Shown: one piece after another, positions 44,158 through 54,386 of the stretch
Layout: every line of letters begins with the position of its first letter
Position numbering within the stretch: the first letter of the stretch is position 1
NCBI GenBank assembly: GCA_001596135.1
Contig: CP014773.1
Coordinates: 4,092,001 to 4,156,000, forward strand
Reading direction: 5' to 3'
DNA: 64,000 nt
Origin: Mucilaginibacter sp. PAMC 26640
Lineage (GTDB): Bacteria > Bacteroidota > Bacteroidia > Sphingobacteriales > Sphingobacteriaceae
Program-made: the position numbers and the translations under genes
The notes under the pieces: generated by a model
What the model was told of the DNA's origin: nothing
Database searches by the model: none
What the model saw: only the letters and a program-made list of their open reading frames with translations

Positions 44158-46131
44158 ATGAATAAATTTTTATTTGCTATTTTTTTCTTTTTAGTAACAT
44201 CCAAATTTGCCCAGTGCCAGGACTTTAAATACCTGGATTATGCACCCGGCGATATGGATATGAAGAAATACGCTAAGGATACTGCAGCAAATGCCGTAGT
44301 GCTTGAAGAGTATGGTGTGGCAAAGATCAACGTAGCCAGCGATGATAACATCAAAATATTATACGATTATCACGTAAAGATCAAAATCTTCAATGCTAAA
44401 GCTTTTGATAAAGGGACAGTTGAAATCCGATTGCCCATCTATAACCAATCTGAGGACGAAGTAACCGAGCTGCAAGGTGCAACTACTTACCTGGACGATA
44501 ACGGCAGCACGCAGCGGTCTGAGTTGAATGTTTCTTCTGCTTTTAAAGTGAAGCAGAATAAATACTTTAATGTATACAAATTCACCATGCCCAACCTACG
44601 TAATGGATGCATCGTTGAGTATAAATACTCGATGACCTCATCAAACTGGGGGCTTTTTCCAGAATGGCATTTCCAGGATGACATTCCCAAAATGATCTCT
44701 AGATATGATGCTTTTATACCGGGCTTCTGGAATTTCAATGTGGCACTTCGGGGTAATTTGAAACTAACCAAAAACAAAGCAGATTTGGAACGGGGCTGCT
44801 TCACCACGCATGGTTCATCTGCCGATTGCTCACATTTAACCTTTGAGATCGATGATATTCCGGCATTCATCGAGGAAGATTATATGACGGCGCCAAAAAA
44901 CTTCATGTCGGCTATCTACTTCCAACTGGCTGACTTTACCAATCCATTTACCGGGGTGAAAAAGAAGTGGACGCAGGAATGGTCGGACATTGATTACAAT
45001 ATGAAGCATTCGGACTATTTTGGTACGCAGCTAAAGAAGAAAGATCAGCTTAAACCATACATTGCGCCCGTAATTGCCGGCATAACTGATGATCTGGCAA
45101 AAGCTAAAGCCGTATTTGCCTACATAAAAAAAAATATTAAATGGAATGACCTTTATGCTACCGGGAGTAGCGGTGGAAAGAAAGCGCTGGATAGCCACAG
45201 CGGAGATGTCGGAGATATCAACATAACACTTGCAACTGCCTTGAGCGCAGCAGGTTTAAACACTGAAGCTGTTTTGCTAAGCACCCGCGGTAATGGCCTC
45301 ATCAATAAGCTTTATCCAGTTGAAAACGATTTCAATTATGTAGTAGTAAAGCTTAACATTGGCGATAAAAGCTACATGCTGGATGCTACCGACCCCTTAA
45401 TGAGTTTTGATATGCTGCCGCTAAAATGCCTTAACGACCAGGGCCGGGTAATGAGCCTGGATAAGCCAAGTTACTGGATAGACCTTACCACCAGGCAGCG
45501 CAAGGCCCAAACCAGTGCATATGAACTTACCATGCAAAATGATGGTAAAATAAAAGGTACAATCACTGTATACTCTACAGGTTACGAAGCTTACGAGGGC
45601 CGTAAAGCAATAAAAAAATTTAACAGCGAGGATGAGTACGTTGAAAACCTGGATGAACGGTTGGCCAAAATAAAAATTCTCAAATCGGAAATCACCAATG
45701 TTGATAGTCTCGATCTGCCGCTTACCGAAAAATATGAAGTAGAGATAGATGCTTTTGATAACCTTAATCACAACAAACTATCTTTCAATCCCTATATTCT
45801 TGGCAGAATTACTAACAATCCTTTTAAATTGAACGAACGGACCTTTCCGGTAGATTGGGGAATGCCATCGGACGACCGCTTTGTATTGATCATGCATTTG
45901 CCGACAGATTACGTTGTTGATAGCGCACCGCAAGCTACCGCCCTCGCACTACCAAATGCCGGTGGCAAGTTTATTAATAATTTCACAACGGAGGGTAATT
46001 CCTTTACTTTCTCAAATGCGCTGCAATTCAATAAATCTGTTTACGAAACAGAAGAATATCCCTATTTAAAAGAATTGTACAACAAAATTATAGCCACCGA
46101 GAAATCAGAAATAGTGTTTAAGAAAAAGTGA
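44158..46131 (+). CDS. DUF3857/transglutaminase-like exported protein, probably catalytically dead
   Basis: Exported protein of 657 residues with a signal peptide (LFAIFFFLVTSKFAQC). The N-terminal half is a DUF3857 beta domain (EYKYSMTSSNWGLFPEW). The centre is a transglutaminase-like domain (AKAVFAYIKKNIKWNDLY), and the C-terminal part is beta-rich (DUF3858-like). The catalytic Cys of the family's GDCKD motif is Val351 here (SGDVGDI) and the His of NHVI is Tyr394 (FNYVVV); only the Asp in LDATDP (409) remains. Overlaps the next, related gene by one base. Confidence 0.9.
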   Translation: MNKFLFAIFFFLVTSKFAQCQDFKYLDYAPGDMDMKKYAKDTAANAVVLEEYGVAKINVASDDNIKILYDYHVKIKIFNAKAFDKGTVEIRLPIYNQSEDEVTELQGATTYLDDNGSTQRSELNVSSAFKVKQNKYFNVYKFTMPNLRNGCIVEYKYSMTSSNWGLFPEWHFQDDIPKMISRYDAFIPGFWNFNVALRGNLKLTKNKADLERGCFTTHGSSADCSHLTFEIDDIPAFIEEDYMTAPKNFMSAIYFQLADFTNPFTGVKKKWTQEWSDIDYNMKHSDYFGTQLKKKDQLKPYIAPVIAGITDDLAKAKAVFAYIKKNIKWNDLYATGSSGGKKALDSHSGDVGDINITLATALSAAGLNTEAVLLSTRGNGLINKLYPVENDFNYVVVKLNIGDKSYMLDATDPLMSFDMLPLKCLNDQGRVMSLDKPSYWIDLTTRQRKAQTSAYELTMQNDGKIKGTITVYSTGYEAYEGRKAIKKFNSEDEYVENLDERLAKIKILKSEITNVDSLDLPLTEKYEVEIDAFDNLNHNKLSFNPYILGRITNNPFKLNERTFPVDWGMPSDDRFVLIMHLPTDYVVDSAPQATALALPNAGGKFINNFTTEGNSFTFSNALQFNKSVYETEEYPYLKELYNKIIATEKSEIVFKKK

Positions 46132-48041
46132 TGAGACTATTATATACCTTATTCTTTGTGTTGCTGCTATGGTCAATGGCCAATGCACAACAAAATTATG
46201 ATGTGAGCCTTATTCCAAAAGAGTTACTGCCTTACGCCAGCGCTGTAGTGCGCAACGAGGAGGTGAACTGTGAAGTGAAAGACCTGGATAACGTGGTATA
46301 CCATATTAAACGCGCGGTAACGGTGCTCAATAAAAATGGCGAGGACAACGTTAATATTGTTGTTTTTTACGATAAGAAAACATCTATCAAATATATAAAA
46401 GGCATTATATATAATGAATTTGGCAAGCAGACAGACAAGTTTACCGAAAAACAGTTTGGCGATCATGCTGCTATCAGCAATTTTTCGTTATTTGAAGATA
46501 ACCGTGTAAAGACCTTTAGTCCAGGTGCATCCGGGTATCCTTACACGGTTGAGTATGAGTATGAGGTACGTTACCGGCAATCGTTAAATTTCGACGATTG
46601 GCAGCCTAATCCGGCGGATGGATTATCAGTGGAAAAAAGCAGCTACACATTTGCCGCCAGCCCGGGTTTCGGGATTAATTATAAAGAAATCAACCTGCCT
46701 GCTAAAGTAACTATGGGCTCTACCAAAGAAGGTCTTAAAACTTATACCTGGCAGGTAAGCAATCTCAAAGCATTTAGAGATGAACCCTATAGTCCAAATT
46801 CTGATGACTACTTGAGCGTGCTAAAAATTGCACCGCTTAATTTTAAATATGAGGGACTGACAGGATCGTTCAACAACTGGAAAGAACTTGGCAAATGGAG
46901 CTATGATAAGCTGTTGGCCAATCGGCAGACCTTACCCGCTGAAACTGTTGAGCACATTAAACAAATTACCGAAGGCATTACCGACGAAAAGCAAAAAGCT
47001 AAAAAGATTTACGAGTATATGCAGGGTAAAACCCGTTACATTAGCATACAGGTAGGTATAGGCGGCTATCAGCCTTTTTTGGCCAGCGAAGTTGACCGTA
47101 ACAGCTATGGAGATTGTAAAGCACTGGTAAACTACACCCAGGCTTTGCTAAAGGTGGGCGGTATCGATTCCTGGTATTGCGTTGTACAGGCTGGAAGCGA
47201 AAAAGTAAATTTCTTAAAAGATTTTGCAAGCATGGCGCAGGGTAACCATGTTATTTTATGCCTGCCGTTTAAAAACGATACCACATTTACAGAATGTACC
47301 AGCCAGAAGATCCCATTTGGTTTTTTGAGTGATTTTACAGACGACCGTACAGTGCTTGCCTGCACCCCTGAAGGTGGTAAACTGATGCATACCCCAAAAT
47401 ATACTGCACAGGCAAACCTTCAGGAACGTAAAGCCAATTTCACTATTAACGACAACGGAGATCTTTCCGGACAGATCACTACTCTATTTAAAGGCACACA
47501 ATATGATAACCGTGAGCATATGCTTGATGATCCGCGACCCGAGCAATTAAAAATTTTTCCGAAGTTATATCCGGCAATCAACAATCTGGAGGTAGATACA
47601 TATAATTTTAAAGAGGATAAAAGTATAATGCCTTCCATTGCAGAAAATATTAAATTGAGTGCGCGTGATTTTGCCACGAGTAATAATGGCCGGCTTTATT
47701 TTTCTATAAATCCGGTTAACCGCACGGGGCGTTCTCCAAGAGAGGTGCGAAACCGGGTTACCGCCCTTTATATCAACCGGGGTTACACTGATGAAGATGA
47801 TATAGTTTATAAGATCCCGGACGGCTATAAATCAGACCTAAACGAGCTGCATATAACATTAGACAAACCTTTTGGCAAGTTCAGCGCTACAATGTCTATC
47901 AAAGATAATGAGATCACTTTTAAGCGCCACATACAACTGATTGACGGAACCTATAAAAAAGAACTTTACAACGAATTTGTAAACTTTTTTCAGCAGGTAG
48001 GCGAAGCAGACAACTACAACGTAACGCTCGTAAAAAAGTAA
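46131..48041 (+). CDS. DUF3857/transglutaminase-like exported protein with Cys-His retained
   Basis: Exported protein of 636 residues, with a signal peptide (LFFVLLLWSMANAQQN), related to the preceding gene product in domain order. The transglutaminase core keeps Cys329 in YGDCKALVNYTQALL and His373 in GNHVILCLP; the third position is Glu388 rather than Asp. A TGATG overlap with the upstream gene implies coupled translation. Possible roles are peptide or amide-bond cleavage at the cell surface, but no substrate is known. The pair may form a complex. Confidence 0.9.
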   Translation: MRLLYTLFFVLLLWSMANAQQNYDVSLIPKELLPYASAVVRNEEVNCEVKDLDNVVYHIKRAVTVLNKNGEDNVNIVVFYDKKTSIKYIKGIIYNEFGKQTDKFTEKQFGDHAAISNFSLFEDNRVKTFSPGASGYPYTVEYEYEVRYRQSLNFDDWQPNPADGLSVEKSSYTFAASPGFGINYKEINLPAKVTMGSTKEGLKTYTWQVSNLKAFRDEPYSPNSDDYLSVLKIAPLNFKYEGLTGSFNNWKELGKWSYDKLLANRQTLPAETVEHIKQITEGITDEKQKAKKIYEYMQGKTRYISIQVGIGGYQPFLASEVDRNSYGDCKALVNYTQALLKVGGIDSWYCVVQAGSEKVNFLKDFASMAQGNHVILCLPFKNDTTFTECTSQKIPFGFLSDFTDDRTVLACTPEGGKLMHTPKYTAQANLQERKANFTINDNGDLSGQITTLFKGTQYDNREHMLDDPRPEQLKIFPKLYPAINNLEVDTYNFKEDKSIMPSIAENIKLSARDFATSNNGRLYFSINPVNRTGRSPREVRNRVTALYINRGYTDEDDIVYKIPDGYKSDLNELHITLDKPFGKFSATMSIKDNEITFKRHIQLIDGTYKKELYNEFVNFFQQVGEADNYNVTLVKK

Positions 48042-48164
48042 CTAGCTGAATATAATAATTCCAAGAATGATGCCTACGATCATGATCACATAAAGCATAA
48101 TTTCCGTACCGGCAAAGCGCTTGTATTTTGTCCAGAAAGAGTAATCTTGTTTTGGTTCCGACAT
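48042..48164 (-). CDS. Small single-pass membrane protein (40 residues)
   Basis: The frame begins MSEPKQDYSFWTKYKRFAGT and ends in a hydrophobic helix (EIMLYVIMIVGIILGIIIFS). ATG at 48162-48164, stop TAG directly abutting the stop of the convergent gene. The charged, aromatic cytoplasmic end followed by one clean helix is what real small membrane proteins look like. Not a known family to me. It is on the same strand as the NlpC gene and 99 bases downstream of it. Confidence 0.68.
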   Translation of the reverse strand: MSEPKQDYSFWTKYKRFAGTEIMLYVIMIVGIILGIIIFS

Positions 48165-48263
48165 AATAAACAAATTTACCAAATAAATCCGGCAATCTGC
48201 CCGGAATAAACATTACTCAGCAGCACATGTAGCATTAATTGAATAAATAAAATTAAAGCTAAC

Positions 48264-48878
48264 CTAATCTTCACCTGCGGTGGCGGCCGCTTCAGTAGGA
48301 GCTATCACAGAACCGCCCCTAGAGAAGTATTTGTAAATACCAAGATCGTGCAGCCTGGCTATCATTACCCCTTTGCGGGTGCTGGCGTGCACAAAGTAGC
48401 CATTTTGGAGATATACCCCTACGTGGCTAAATTGCTTACCATCAAAATCAAAAAACACCAGGTCACCCTCCTTCAACTCTTCTTCGTACTTGCGCTTAAT
48501 GTTGTTTACTTGCAAAGCACAGGTGCGTTGTACCGGCATATCATAAACTTGTAGTTGCAATAGAAAAACCAATCCCGAGCAGTCTACGCCATCTTTATCC
48601 ATACCGCCAAAACGATACGGTACGCCCATCCATTCGTCAATAAATGTATATAGCCTGCCATTTTGGATATCATTGCCTTTTAGACCCATGAGTGCGGAAT
48701 ACTTGTCGGCAATTTCCTTATCCGGTTTCACCATCACATATGGTCCGCGTTTTACTACTGCCGTAGGGCTAGCGTTACCATAACCACTTTTAACAGTCAT
48801 TTTCCGCGAATGACAAGCAGAAAAAACTATGGCCAGGGCACAATAAAGGATGATTTTATAATGGCGGGAAATAATCAT
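48264..48878 (-). CDS. NlpC/P60 (C40) peptidoglycan endopeptidase lipoprotein
   Basis: Cell-wall hydrolase cutting D-gamma-glutamyl bonds in peptide stems. Lipobox AIVFSACHSRK; the start chosen is the ATG at 48876-48878, as upstream codons do not form part of a signal peptide. Catalytic Cys is in GVDCSGLVFLL, the first His in FSHVGVYLQ, the second polar/His residue in YFVHASTRKG. Length 204. It lies between mutS and the small membrane-protein gene on the minus strand. Confidence 0.93.
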   Translation of the reverse strand: MIISRHYKIILYCALAIVFSACHSRKMTVKSGYGNASPTAVVKRGPYVMVKPDKEIADKYSALMGLKGNDIQNGRLYTFIDEWMGVPYRFGGMDKDGVDCSGLVFLLQLQVYDMPVQRTCALQVNNIKRKYEEELKEGDLVFFDFDGKQFSHVGVYLQNGYFVHASTRKGVMIARLHDLGIYKYFSRGGSVIAPTEAAATAGED

Positions 48879-48983
48879 GAGCTCAATAAAATAGACGAAG
48901 TTTGGATGGCAAATCAACTTTGATGTAGCGACAGATTTGCTGATCATTTGCCCAATTGCATTTTTGAAACTTGCTTACATAAA

Positions 48984-51593
48984 TTAACCTTTTATCACTC
49001 GCTGTATTTCATCCAGCTTCATTAAGGCTTCCACAGGGGTAAGAGTATTTACATCTAAATTATTCAGCGTATCACGGATTTTTACCAGCACCGGGTCGTC
49101 TATCGAGAACATTTGCATCTGAACCGCCTGTTTTTGCACTTTGCGGATACTTTCCTTAATATGCTCTCCGCCCGTACGTTCGTTCTCTAATTTTTTCAGG
49201 ATCTCATGGGCACGGTTCAGTACCTTTTGCGGCATACCTGCCAATTTAGCCACATGGATCCCGAAACTGTGCTCACTCCCCCCTGGCACTAGCTTACGCA
49301 GAAAAATGATCTGCTGACCGACTTCTTTTACTGATACATTAAAGTTTTTGATGCGATTAAAACTATTGCTTAACTCATTCAACTCATGATAATGCGTAGC
49401 AAACAGTGTTTTGGCCCTGGCCGTAGTTTGGTTATGCAGATACTCCGCTATTGACCATGCGATCGAAATACCATCATATGTTGATGTACCCCTGCCGATC
49501 TCATCAAGTAAGATCAAACTCCGGTCGCTTAAATTGTTGAGGATACTGGCTGTTTCGTTCATTTCCACCATAAAGGTAGATTCGCCCGACGACAAATTAT
49601 CGGATGCGCCCACCCTGGTAAAGATCTTATCCACCAAACCAATGGATGCGGCCTTAGCAGGAACAAAGCACCCCATTTGTGCCATCAACACAATAAGACC
49701 AGTTTGCCGTAACAGCGCCGACTTACCGGCCATGTTTGGCCCGGTAATGATGATGATCTGCTGGGAATCCGAATCGAGGTACACATCATTAGTGATATAC
49801 TCTTCCCCCAGCGGCAGGTTTTTTTCAATCACCGGGTGGCGGCCGCCCTTTATATCCAGCACACGGCTGTCGTTCACATCTGGTTTTACATAGTAATTTT
49901 TGATGGAGATGGTAGCAAAGTTCAGCAATACATCTAATCTTGCTATCAACTGTGCATTTAGCTGGATAGGCTTGATGTACTCGGCCAGCGCATATAGCAA
50001 GTCGTTGTATAACTTTGTTTCCAGCACCAGAATCTTCTCCTCGGCACCTAGGATCTGCTCTTCATATTCCTTAAGTTCCGGGGTTATATAGCGTTCGGCG
50101 TTCACCAGCGTTTGCTTTCTTATCCACTCGGCAGGCACTTTATCCCGGTGACTATGGGTTACTTCTAAATAGTATCCGAAGACATTGTTGAACGAAACCT
50201 TCAAAGAAGGAATGCCCGTGAGCTCTGCCTCCCGTTTTTGAATCTCCAATAAATAACCTTTACCACCAAAGGCGATCTTACGCAGCCTATCCAGCTCCTC
50301 ATTGATACCGTCGCTCATCACCGAACCTTTTACCAGCATTACCGGTGGCTCCGGGTGCAATTCACGGGCAATTTTTTCGCAGATAGATGTGCAGGGATTT
50401 AGTTGTTCACCTATGGCCCTTAGCGGCTCGCTATCGGTAGTTTCTGCTATCTTTTTAATACTTTCTATCGCGACCAATGCTTTCTTCAGCTGGCAAACTT
50501 CACGGGGATTAGCTTTTTGTAAACCTATTTTAGAGATTAGTCTTTCCAGATCTCCTATCTGGCGAATCTGGTTTTGGAAGGTTTCCCTTAGCTCTTCCTG
50601 TGCTATGAGATAATCCACTACGCCGAGGCGGTCATTAATTGGCTTAATTTCCTTCAGGGGCATCACTATCCAGCGACGAAGAAGGCGGGCACCCATAGGC
50701 GTGCAGGTATGATCCAGTACATCAACCAATGTTAAGGCATTCTCGTTTGCAGAGCCAACCAGCTCCAGGTTGCGGATACTGAACCTGTCCAGCCACAAGT
50801 ATCGGTCCTCTTCAATACGGCCAATGGCACTAATGTGCTGCAAATTACGGTGCTCGGTTTCATTGAGGTAATGAAGGGCCACGCCGGCTGCAACTATGCC
50901 AAGGCTAAGTTTATCTATGCCGAAGCCTTTTAATGACTTTACACCAAAGTGCTTTAAAAGCGTTTCGTGCGCATAATCGCCACTGTAGGGCCATTCATCC
51001 AGCGTATAGGTATAAAAGCGATCTCCGTATGTGTCTTTAAAATCGTGCTGGCGGCTTTTAGGAAAGATAACCTCGCTCGGCGCATAGCTTTGCAAAAGTT
51101 TATCGATGTATGCCGTATTGCCCTGTGCGGTTAAGAATTCGCCAGTAGAGATATCAATCAGTGCAATGCCTATCGTATTTTTTTCAAAATAAAGCGAAGC
51201 CAGGTAATTGTTATTCTTCTGTGTGAGGATATTATCGCTGGTGGCAACGCCGGGCGTCACCAACTCGGTTACGCCCCGCTTTACAATGGTTTTGGTTGTT
51301 TTTGGATCTTCCAGCTGATCGCAGATGGCTACCCTTTGCCCTGCCCTAACCAGCTTGGAGAGGTAAGTATCCAGCGAGTGATGCGGGAATCCGGCTAGCT
51401 CAATATGAGTTGCGGCTCCGTTTGCCCGGCGGGTTAACACTATTCCCAGGATACCGGCAGCTTTGACGGCATCCGCGCCAAAGGTTTCATAAAAATCACC
51501 TACGCGAAAAAGCAATAAAGCACCGGGATACTTTGCCTTTATGGCGTTATACTGCTGCATTAATGGGGTTTCTTTCGTTTCAGTCTTGGCCAA
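48984..51593 (-). CDS. mutS: DNA mismatch repair protein MutS
   Basis: Recognises mismatches and starts repair; 869 residues. The mismatch-reading Phe-X-Glu is in [11 protein letters not shown]; Walker A is [14 protein letters not shown], Walker [16 protein letters not shown], and the [10 protein letters not shown] motif follows. The start is TTG at 51593 ([18 protein letters not shown]), since an MAK...[16 protein letters not shown] beginning is typical of Bacteroidota MutS; the ATG at residue 12 is less likely. Confidence 0.97.
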   Translation of the reverse strand: MAKTETKETPLMQQYNAIKAKYPGALLLFRVGDFYETFGADAVKAAGILGIVLTRRANGAATHIELAGFPHHSLDTYLSKLVRAGQRVAICDQLEDPKTTKTIVKRGVTELVTPGVATSDNILTQKNNNYLASLYFEKNTIGIALIDISTGEFLTAQGNTAYIDKLLQSYAPSEVIFPKSRQHDFKDTYGDRFYTYTLDEWPYSGDYAHETLLKHFGVKSLKGFGIDKLSLGIVAAGVALHYLNETEHRNLQHISAIGRIEEDRYLWLDRFSIRNLELVGSANENALTLVDVLDHTCTPMGARLLRRWIVMPLKEIKPINDRLGVVDYLIAQEELRETFQNQIRQIGDLERLISKIGLQKANPREVCQLKKALVAIESIKKIAETTDSEPLRAIGEQLNPCTSICEKIARELHPEPPVMLVKGSVMSDGINEELDRLRKIAFGGKGYLLEIQKREAELTGIPSLKVSFNNVFGYYLEVTHSHRDKVPAEWIRKQTLVNAERYITPELKEYEEQILGAEEKILVLETKLYNDLLYALAEYIKPIQLNAQLIARLDVLLNFATISIKNYYVKPDVNDSRVLDIKGGRHPVIEKNLPLGEEYITNDVYLDSDSQQIIIITGPNMAGKSALLRQTGLIVLMAQMGCFVPAKAASIGLVDKIFTRVGASDNLSSGESTFMVEMNETASILNNLSDRSLILLDEIGRGTSTYDGISIAWSIAEYLHNQTTARAKTLFATHYHELNELSNSFNRIKNFNVSVKEVGQQIIFLRKLVPGGSEHSFGIHVAKLAGMPQKVLNRAHEILKKLENERTGGEHIKESIRKVQKQAVQMQMFSIDDPVLVKIRDTLNNLDVNTLTPVEALMKLDEIQRVIKG

Positions 51594-52168
51594 GTGTTTG
51601 CTTTTAATAATCTGCTAATTTAATTGATTGCGCCTGCATTAAAGCCATTGTGGAAAAGTTGACGGATTGTGGAGAGCGGTGGGTGGTGAGGTGGAAATGG
51701 TAAGCAGTAAATGAAAAGCGTTAGGAATAATTATTAACCGCGATAAGAGCACTCAAAATAACAGCTTGATGTATAGATATTTCAGGACGGGTTACAGGGT
51801 TAACACAACTTAACACAATTCAATGTTAAACCTATATAAAATAGTAATATTCAATTACTTATATAATTTATGGTTTTTGATGGTAACCCAAATCAGTGTT
51901 TTTATTTAAGGTAAAATTCATCTGACCGAGTGTAAACCCCGGTCAAATAAACCTAGAAGCTTGTACGTAAAATTTAGAATATTTAACTCATCTCCCGTAA
52001 TTCCTCAACAGGCGAACCAACATTGTAAGCGAAAACGCTTACAATGTTGGTATTAAAATCAGCCTTAATTAAACCTTATTTTAAGATAACATCCTTAAAT
52101 AAAGTTCTGGATTTTTCAGATGATGACAAAATAACTTAACTCCCCTTTTTCAATAGTGATAAATGACA
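51594..52168. other. Gene-free AT-rich stretch upstream of mutS
   Basis: About 575 bases with no convincing frame. It should contain the mutS promoter (minus strand). Two direct TTAACACAA copies lie near 51803-51818 and the perfect hairpin at 52016-52051 is the only other structure. It is visibly richer in A+T than the flanking core genes. Confidence 0.5.
52016..52051. repeat. Perfect 16-base inverted repeat with AAAA loop
   Basis: ACCAACATTGTAAGCG-AAAA-CGCTTACAATGTTGGT. It is 117 bases past the 3' end of the broken gene at 52169 and has no T-run on either strand. Confidence 0.8.
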
Positions 52169-52566
52169 TTATGCATCTTGCCTAAATTCAAAATATATAA
52201 TAGCTCTATTTCTGAGGGTAACTATTAAGATGTCTTTTAAATCATCTGTATTAAATTTCTTTTTCACCCCTATAAAATCATTGTAGCGAAATATTTCAAA
52301 TTTTGACCTATCGAGTTTGCTATTAGCTTTTACCAGCGTGTCAATCATATACCTTATTACACCTTCTTTTTGTACCATTGAAATAGTATCATTCGAAGGT
52401 AGATACATGTATTTTGCAATGATCGTACGGGTATCTTTTTTATCTTGTAAAACATCTGTTAAAAAACCTTGACGCTTGAACTTCGCTTGGAAAATAGATC
52501 CTGAGCTTCGGCCAAATGACCAAAGAGAGTTACAATAATAAATATAACGATATGGATTTTTTTCAA
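52169..52566 (-). pseudogene. Small secreted protein gene, broken by a one-base shift
   Basis: From TTG at 52566 the frame gives a good signal peptide (IVIFIIVTLFGHLAEAQ) and DLFSKRSSSVKVF, then meets a TAA just after a T6 run on the minus strand (A6 at 52461-52466). One added base there joins it in frame to LTDVLQDKKDTRTIIAKYM and the 79-codon downstream frame ending YFEFRQDA. The restored protein would have about 132 residues. Family not recognised, but it resembles the broken gene at 53410-53830. Confidence 0.72.
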
Positions 52567-52605
52567 CAACGTGTGTCCGAAATTAATGAGAATTACAGAT
52601 ATTGA

Positions 52606-53199
52606 CTATTGGTAAGTGATGCTTGATTTGCTACTTCCATCAAACGTTATGGAGTCAATTAGCCAACTACTTTCGTTTTTTGTTAAAGTGAACACAAGTT
52701 CTACAAACCTTGAAATTTTAAATTTCAAAAGGCCATTATGGTAAATTAGATAAGTGTTTGAAAATCTTCCTTTATCAATGTAATCTAAAACGTCATCTTC
52801 CCCAAATCCAAATAATATGTCAGCTCCCAAACCCGGAACCGGGCCAAAGTAATCTTTCAAAGGATGAACTTTTAAACTATCGGATACGCTGATGTAGACT
52901 TGTCTTAAGTTATTTATAAAGTTTTCTGACACGTAACCAGATTGTTTAAAATTTGTTAAATAATTTTCAACAGCTTTCATGTCAATATGTATTACGCTAT
53001 CCTTTTTTATAGTATCCTCATTAAATCCCTTTACTATAGGCAAAGGCGATAGGTGATACTTGTTTTGCCTATACCACTTTAAAAATGATACAGATACTTT
53101 TTTCATTCTATTAATCTCAATAGTTTGATTTTGGATTTGAGCTAAACTTGCTGAAGATAGCAGGGAAACAAATAATCCGGTTAAAAATATCTTCATCAT
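52606..53199 (-). CDS. Secreted protein of unknown function (DUF3828-like)
   Basis: Protein of 197 residues with a signal peptide (IFLTGLFVSLLSSASLAQ). The start of the mature domain, VSVSFLKWYRQNKYHL, together with later beta strands (YLIYHNGLLKFKISRFVELV), recalls the DUF3828 family, but this is a weak match. The only intact gene of the accessory cluster. It is flanked on both sides by broken small secreted-protein genes on the same strand. Confidence 0.75.
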   Translation of the reverse strand: MMKIFLTGLFVSLLSSASLAQIQNQTIEINRMKKVSVSFLKWYRQNKYHLSPLPIVKGFNEDTIKKDSVIHIDMKAVENYLTNFKQSGYVSENFINNLRQVYISVSDSLKVHPLKDYFGPVPGLGADILFGFGEDDVLDYIDKGRFSNTYLIYHNGLLKFKISRFVELVFTLTKNESSWLIDSITFDGSSKSSITYQ

Positions 53200-53409
53200 T
53201 TTTTAATGCTTTTACTACTGGGTTGATGATTTACTTATGATAAATAAGGAACGCGACATACGTTGACTATTACGAACTGTTTAAACATATCATTCTTATC
53301 GAAGCTCAACCATTACAGTTCTACTTCGGGCATGTTTGAACATTGTTGTTACCAATAAATCCAGTTCCAATCAAAAAGCAACAAAATACGACAAATCCTT
53401 ACGCCCTTT

Positions 53410-53830
53410 TTAAATTGTAAAGAACGATTTGATCTTATCACGATCAAACGAAACGTACATTAGTACCCGTTTTTCATTTACTAAAGCAAAAATATTGTTC
53501 TGTGGAGCTTAGTAAACACAGCACAATTCTCCAATGATTTCAGATTTATATAGGGCACAAAACCAATTCGTTCTTTTGAATAATTCCATCTATATAGCGT
53601 ATCTAACGAATTCCTCATAACACTTATCAGATTTTTAACTTTTAATCGCTGTCACCTGTAGGTTCCTGCAATGACATAAATTTGGTGATAATATCCTCCG
53701 GTTTATCTGACGAAATAAAAAGACTATTAGCAAAACTGTCGAGTATCCTAAGCCTATTTTTTTCAGTAGGCTGGCTAAAGCATGAGGTGCAGAAAAGAAT
53801 TACTAATGTAATTACAAATAAGGTTTTCAT
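53410..53830 (-). pseudogene. Small lipoprotein gene, broken by two frameshifts
   Basis: ATG at 53830 starts a lipoprotein signal (VITLVILFCTSCFSQ). The frame runs to QEPTGDSD and stops; the continuation LKVKNLISVMRNSLDTLYRW up to VFTKLHR lies in another frame, and the last part NNIFALVNEKRVLMYVSFDR to the TAA at 53410-53412 in a third. Both shifts look like one missing base. Pieces IITKFMSL and the last strand resemble IIAKYMYL and DILIVTLRNRAIIYFEF of the broken gene at 52169, so the two seem paralogous. Confidence 0.66.
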
Positions 53831-53831
53831 A

Positions 53832-54162
53832 TTATCCAACTTTATTCAGTGTAGTTTTGTATCCGGCTGATTTGTCGACTATACTACCTGTAGGCGGCAC
53901 CAGATTTCTGATAACTTCTCCTAAGTCGCCTGGATTTCGACCACTACCCCAAGTTTGCCCTAAAGCTTGGTAAGAACCCGTCAAGATAGTCCCCGACTTT
54001 ATGAGTATTAAACAACGATTTGATAGCAGCACAAAGAATACTTTTAAATTTAGAAATTGAATTTTGGAAAGTTGGCGAATTAGCAATTTTTTGAGATTGT
54101 TCTTTTTTGCAAGCAATAAATAAAATTATTAGTGCCAATAAAGAAAAAAGGCTTTTTTTCAT
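53832..54162 (-). pseudogene. Small lipoprotein gene, broken at a G4 run
   Basis: ATG at 54160-54162 begins a lipoprotein signal (LLALIILFIACKKEQ) and runs to SLFNTHKVG. There the frame goes wrong at GGGG (CCCC at 53991-53994 on the plus strand). Removing one G joins it to TILTGSYQALGQTWGSGRNP and the end TGSIVDKSAGYKTTLNKVG with stop at 53832-53834. The restored protein has about 109 residues. No family recognised. Its stop lies 2 bases from the next gene's start, so the two probably were one operon. Confidence 0.7.
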
Positions 54163-54230
54163 TTTGGATAAGGTTTGGTTTTGCGAAAAACACCATATTA
54201 TTTATCAAATAATAAAATAAAAAAAAGATT

Positions 54231-54308
54231 TTATGGCAGAGTTTGCGCGGCCCGGGGTTTCTCTGAAAAAGCCCCTAATGACCACCAATCTACAGCCCTA
54301 TCAATCAT
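54231..54308 (-). other. Short open-frame remnant in the 54.2-54.4 kb gap
   Basis: A 25-codon frame with the sequence WWSLGAFSEKPRAAQTLP and TAA stop lies in a locally GC-rich patch, unlike the AT-rich surroundings. It includes a hairpin (GGGGCTTT with AAACCCC). It may be a mobile-element or gene fragment; nothing firmer can be said. Confidence 0.35.
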
Positions 54309-54386
54309 TCAAAACACAATTCTATACCCGAAGAAAAACTATACCCTTTGGGCTTACGGTAGCGAATGTTAATGAACCAATTGTCG

